A stretch of 64,000 bases of DNA from NCBI RefSeq assembly GCF_947179515.1, contig NC_067476.1, forward strand, positions 58,362,300 to 58,426,299. Direction: 5' to 3'. The translations under genes and the position numbers were made by a program. The notes under the pieces are model-generated. The model was not told the DNA's origin and ran no database searches. It saw only the letters and a list, made by a program, of their open reading frames with translations. Of this stretch, positions 60,401-64,000 are shown in pieces. The stretch's first letter is position 1; every line of letters begins with the position of its first letter. This DNA comes from Apodemus sylvaticus. Taxonomy: Eukaryota > Chordata > Mammalia > Rodentia > Muridae.

Positions 60401-61642
60401 ATTATCCACATGAGAAATTCTAGCATGTTTAAGTTACGTGAAAATAAATGAGGCACTATAGCCGGGGAAGTGTGATTAATCCAGGAAGTGGTACTAAATT
60501 AAGTTTCTTCAGTTCTTCGCTGTGTCCTAGGATGACTGACCCCCACTTACATCTTGGGCTAAGGGCCTGCCTGATCTGTTTGGTTTTTTTCAGAATCACT
60601 TGATTTAGGGCACAATGCATGACATTCATTTCTTTCTGTCCTTACAGGATTACAAGTAAAAAAATCTCACTGCTTTTCATCTTTTTGTTGTTATTTTTTG
60701 ATTTAAGGAAAGATCAGTCCGATGTATGTATTACTTTGATTTTCCAGGAAAAAAACCTATGTATATCAAATATAAATAGACACTTTTTTTTTGGTTAGTG
60801 CAAACACTTTGAAGATAGGGTTTCATTTCATGCTTAGGGATATTGTATTTTCTTAGAAACCCCAAATCTTCATATGTTTCTCTGGAATATTTAGCAACTG
60901 AAATCTCCTTCATTTAAAGTGTCATGAACAACAGATGGTGCCCCTAAAAAGACTAGTTTCATATTCAAGCTATTTTACAATAAAGCAGTGTCCTTGAAAT
61001 TTATTATAAGTCAACTTATATAATACTAAGTGAAGAATAATAAATACTAATTTTTGCATTTCGGTAATTCTAACACAGGCAGGGTTTGGTTGTACTAAGT
61101 TCATACATTACCTACACGGTTTGAAACTGAGCAGATGCTTCCTGTGTGACTTCATAAGGTCGATTTGTTTTGGGATCCTGTGTGAATCTCTCTTTCCTCT
61201 TGAGTGTGTGTCCGCATCTGCACTCAAGTGCTCGCCTCTCTATGACGGCCGCTGCATTCAGCACGGAGCTTGGATGTTGCTTGTCTGTGGGGCCCTGCCT
61301 GAAATGGCTGAGTTACAACATCTTGCCATTTTATCATTTCCATCATATTTGCCATCTTGTTGGCTATACGAATACAGGACAGCTGTGACTTTAAATACAG
61401 TTAAGTCTGATACTGAGAAATGTGAGAGAATTTATGCAATTCATACAGATTTGCTGTAGTGTTGCTATGCAAACATCTATATATTTTTTTAACATGATTC
61501 TTCTTTACAAACCTTATGGCGGTTTCCCCACTCCAGTTTCCACACTTGTATTATTTCCTTCAGAATCTCTCCTAGAATGCTCGCCACTGCCTTTCCTTGG
61601 CCTCTAATCTTGCTGTCTTAACCCCCTTGACTCCGCCCCCTC
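57471..61642. other. No gene seen; repeat-poor DNA
   Basis: The longest stretch without a clear repeat cluster. Only weak MIR-like fragments (near 58,570 and 59,360) and a diverged B1 (58,985-59,103) were noticed. The overlapping open frames at 61121-61607 have no recognisable domain. Confidence 0.4.
58985..59103 (+). mobile_element. Diverged B1 SINE
   Basis: 'ggctaggcatgctcatggtg' then 'tgtggtcctagcccctgaga', 'gggagttcatggtcagcata' and 'gtcttaaaacaaaataaata' follow B1 order including an A-rich tail. Confidence 0.55.
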
Positions 61643-62292
61643 CTGACACTCCTTTTCTTTTTCTTTCTTTCTTTTTTTTTTTTTTTTTGCTGTGAACCAA
61701 ATTAACTTTATTTTATTTTATTTTTTATATTCTTTGTTTACATTCCAAATGATTTTCCCTTTCCCAGTTCCTCCCTCCCCATAAGTCCCATATGACCTCA
61801 TCCCTCTGCCGTTCTCCAATCAACCCCCTCCTTCTCTGTCCTGGCACTCCCCTACAATGCTGGATCAAGCCTTTCCAGGACCAGGGCCCTCTCCTTCCTT
61901 CTTCTTGGGAATCATTTGATATGCGAATTGTGTCTTGGTTCAGAGCTTCTGGGCTAATATCCACTTGTCAGTGACTGCATTGCATGTGTGTTCTTTTGTG
62001 AGTGGGTTACCTCACTTAGGATGGTATTTTCTAGTTCCAACCATTTGCCTATGAACTTCATGAATTCATTGTTTTTAATTGCTGAGTAGTATTCCATTGT
62101 GTAAATATACCACATTTTCTGTATCCATTCCTCCATTGAGGGACATCTGGGTTCTTTCCAGCTTCTGGCTATTACAAATAAGGCTGCTACGAACATAGTG
62201 GAGCATGTGTCCTTATTGCATGCTGGGGAATCCTCTGGGTATATGCCCAGGAGTGGTATAGCAGGGCCTTCCAGAAGCTAACATGCCTTTTC
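61643..62292 (-). mobile_element. L1 3' fragment with two A-tails and imperfect TSD
   Basis: Reverse L1 body at about 61,714-62,277: 'tatattctttgtttacattc', 3' UTR, then an ORF2 C-terminal frame 62196-61954 with 'MEYYSAIKNNEF' and 'SLTSGY'. Left of the body are an inner A-rich tail, then tgctgtgaaccaaattaac, then an outer T18 run. Candidate TSDs ctgacactccttttc (61643-61657) and ctaacatgccttttc (62278-62292) match at 12 of 15 positions. Confidence 0.8.
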
Positions 62293-62326
62293 CCTTGTTA
62301 TTTCCTATTTATCCTCCTTTATTTTC

Positions 62327-62329
<3 letters not shown>

Positions 62330-62372
<43 letters not shown>
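62330..62372. repeat. (TC)n microsatellite
   Basis: About 20 uninterrupted TC units. Confidence 0.95.
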
Positions 62373-62374
<2 letters not shown>

Positions 62375-62739
62375 AAAAAAATAAATTTGGCTGTAATTTT
62401 CATTTCTTTTATTATTATTTTCTAGTTTTATATTGTTTTAACATTTTAGTGTGTTTAGTCATCAAACCCAGCATGTTTTAAATAATAATTTCTAGTCTTT
62501 AATTTTAAAAAGTGTTTGATCCTAATTTTTTTTAAAACAAATTTTAAGCAGAAAATACATTTTTAATGCTCTACTACTCTATCAATCGATCAACAATCAA
62601 AATGTATGTATGAGGTAGGCATGCACTGTGATGGCCATTTGATGAGCATAGGTTTTACTGCTGTTTTCTTGGTTCCTGCAATGTCTTGGTCCATAGCCTT
62701 ACTTTTTGCCTTGTTAAATGTTCATAATGAAAAAACATA
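62373..62739. other. No gene seen
   Basis: AT-rich, unique-looking. Confidence 0.4.
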
Positions 62740-62886
62740 TCTCTATATTTTGTGTGCATGAATGTATCTGTCACATGCTCATGTGGCAGTCAGGGGACAA
62801 CTTGGGTGAGTCAGTTACCCTTTGACCACATGGATCTTCAGGATTAAATTTGGGTTTTAAGGCTTAGTGCCAAATGACTTTACATG
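62740..62886 (-). mobile_element. RSINE1/B4-type SINE, diverged
   Basis: 'catgtggcagtcaggggaca' followed by 'acttgggtgagtcagttacc' and 'ccacatggatcttcaggatt' matches the reverse of a rodent tRNA-derived SINE; the 5' end is degraded. Confidence 0.5.
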
Positions 62887-63350
62887 CTGGGAATCTCACA
62901 AACCATTTTCATAATAATTTTCTTGAAAATTAAATGAAGCCAATTCATGCATTTACAGCTAATAACATTTTCTAAATTTGCCTCTGTTATATTTCTAACG
63001 ATTACTGGCAAAACAAAATCTATTGGTTCTTTTGATTTATAATTTATTTAGCCTATTTGGTAAATTGTTTAATGAATCCAACCTAGTTTTAATTGACTTC
63101 CTATTATTTTCTGATTGTTCAGCTATCATTTAGAAATTATACAAAATTCGTATATGTTTTTTGGGATTCAGTATTTCATTTGTTTCTTCACTGTCCAGTT
63201 TTGGGGATAGATCTATTGGTTCAAGATGGAAATGGTCTTAACAGTCATAGTGCAAAGCATATTACAGTCAGTTATTAATAGACTATTCAGATGTTGCCAA
63301 GAATCCACATTCTCAGCTTTCACATTCTTTCCCTTTTTCCAACAAAATAC
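62887..63350. other. No gene seen
   Basis: AT-rich, unique-looking. Confidence 0.4.
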
Positions 63351-63353
63351 AAC

Positions 63354-63405
63354 CACAACATGAGGGACTGTAGTAAAGGGTTGCAGCATTAGGAAGGTTG
63401 CCTGA
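63354..63405 (-). mobile_element. Partial URR1 hAT element, inverted relative to its neighbour
   Basis: 'caacatgagggactgtagta' followed by 'aagggttgcagcattaggaa' and 'ggttgcctg' is one end of URR1 in the orientation opposite to the copy at 63,432. The rest of this copy is missing. Confidence 0.65.
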
Positions 63406-63423
63406 AAAAGTCAAAGGCAGAGG

Positions 63424-63647
63424 GTGTAGAGTAGTGGCTCTCAACGTTGCTAATGCTATGACTTTAGTGCAGTTCCTTGTGTGGTGGTGACTCCATAAAA
63501 TTATTTTTATAACTACTTCATGACTGTAATTTTGCTACTGTTATGAGTTGCAATGCCATGTAATTGCCTGATATGCAGCCCCTGTGAAAGGGTTATGTGA
63601 CCCCTAAAGGGGTTGCGACCCACAGGTTGAGAAGCACTGGTGTGGAG
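63424..63647 (+). mobile_element. Complete URR1 hAT transposon with 8-bp TSD
   Basis: A 208-bp non-autonomous hAT element at 63432-63639. Its terminal inverted repeats begin 'tagtggctctcaac' and end 'gttgagaagcactg'; the interior has 'taattttgctactgttatga' and 'aaaggggttgcgacccacag'. TSDs gtgtagag (63424-63431) and gtgtggag (63640-63647) differ at one base; 8 bp is the hAT standard. No transposase is encoded. Confidence 0.82.
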
Positions 63648-64000
63648 CCTTTAAGTAGTACTGAGGAGGAGTTGGCTCTACAGCAACCCAGAGCTTTATC
63701 TTCTGAGTAACAGGCAAAAGAGGCCGGAGAGAGGGAGAGCTCCAGAGACCAGCTCCCACCCAAGAGGAAGGCAGCATGCATATCTTTCCTAGGGGGACTG
63801 AGTTAAGTCGGGCAACACTGAGGGAAGCAAGCACTGGTTAGAAGTGCAGAGTTGATGGCCCATCCTATGCCATATTAGTAAATGCCTCCTTTTAATATAA
63901 AAAAAATCAACAACAATCAAGGAACGTACCCTGTACTTAAATTTCTTCTTTCTTTTCTCCTCTTTAGTTCTGTGTTCTGGGAACACAGTAGGTAGACACT
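63648..64000. other. No gene seen
   Basis: Unique-looking DNA. The minus-strand frames at 63593-63986 overlap the URR1 end or lack any domain. Confidence 0.4.

Overview
The window looks like rodent nuclear DNA, most probably house mouse or a close Mus relative. It holds B1, B2 and B3 SINEs, mouse-type L1 3' ends, Lx-type L1 3' UTRs, MaLR-like LTR remnants and long dinucleotide and tetranucleotide arrays, and it lacks the abundant ID elements expected in rat. Species assignment is by recognition of repeat text only. I found no protein-coding exon, rRNA, tRNA, CRISPR array or bacterial-type operon. The longer open frames are either antisense to L1 ORF2, inside simple repeats, or short chance ORFs. 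The window therefore reads as intergenic or deep intronic DNA.

Layout. 1-6,400: AT-rich repeats, old minus-strand L1 (1,370-1,845 and 3,480-5,600), an RMER1-like repeat (2,690-3,400), an L1 3' end and a B2. 6,400-14,350: mostly unique DNA with a B2 split by a nested L1 (7,697-8,250), a MIR, (CTTC)n tracts and two B1s with target-site duplications (TSDs). 14,825-18,359: one L1 insertion with perfect 13-bp TSDs that keeps about two GC-rich promoter monomers and the ORF1 start but has lost nearly all of ORF1 and the first part of ORF2. 18,360-30,770: mainly unique DNA with B1, B3, B4 and MER5A remnants, a long (CTTT)n array and two CTCF-like motifs at 26.7 and 27.6 kb. 30,770-32,725: an unnamed rodent repeat, then an Lx 3' UTR interrupted by a younger L1. 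34,200-38,220: alternating-purine DNA, (GA)n, an AT-rich block, Lx 3' UTR remnants and an L1 nested in one of them. 38,220-46,800: MaLR-like remnants, a GT/GA minisatellite, two short L1 3' ends and B1s. 47,106-49,280: a 2.2-kb 5'-truncated L1. 49,290-61,640: the most repeat-poor part, with an old L1, weak MIRs and rodent SINE remnants. 61,643-64,000: an L1 with a possible short 3' transduction, (TC)n and two URR1 copies facing each other.

No set of genes acting together is visible. The biology here is retrotransposon history: nested insertions, TSDs, one internally deleted L1 and possible chromatin-boundary motifs. L1 copies lie on the minus strand about twice as often as on the plus strand.
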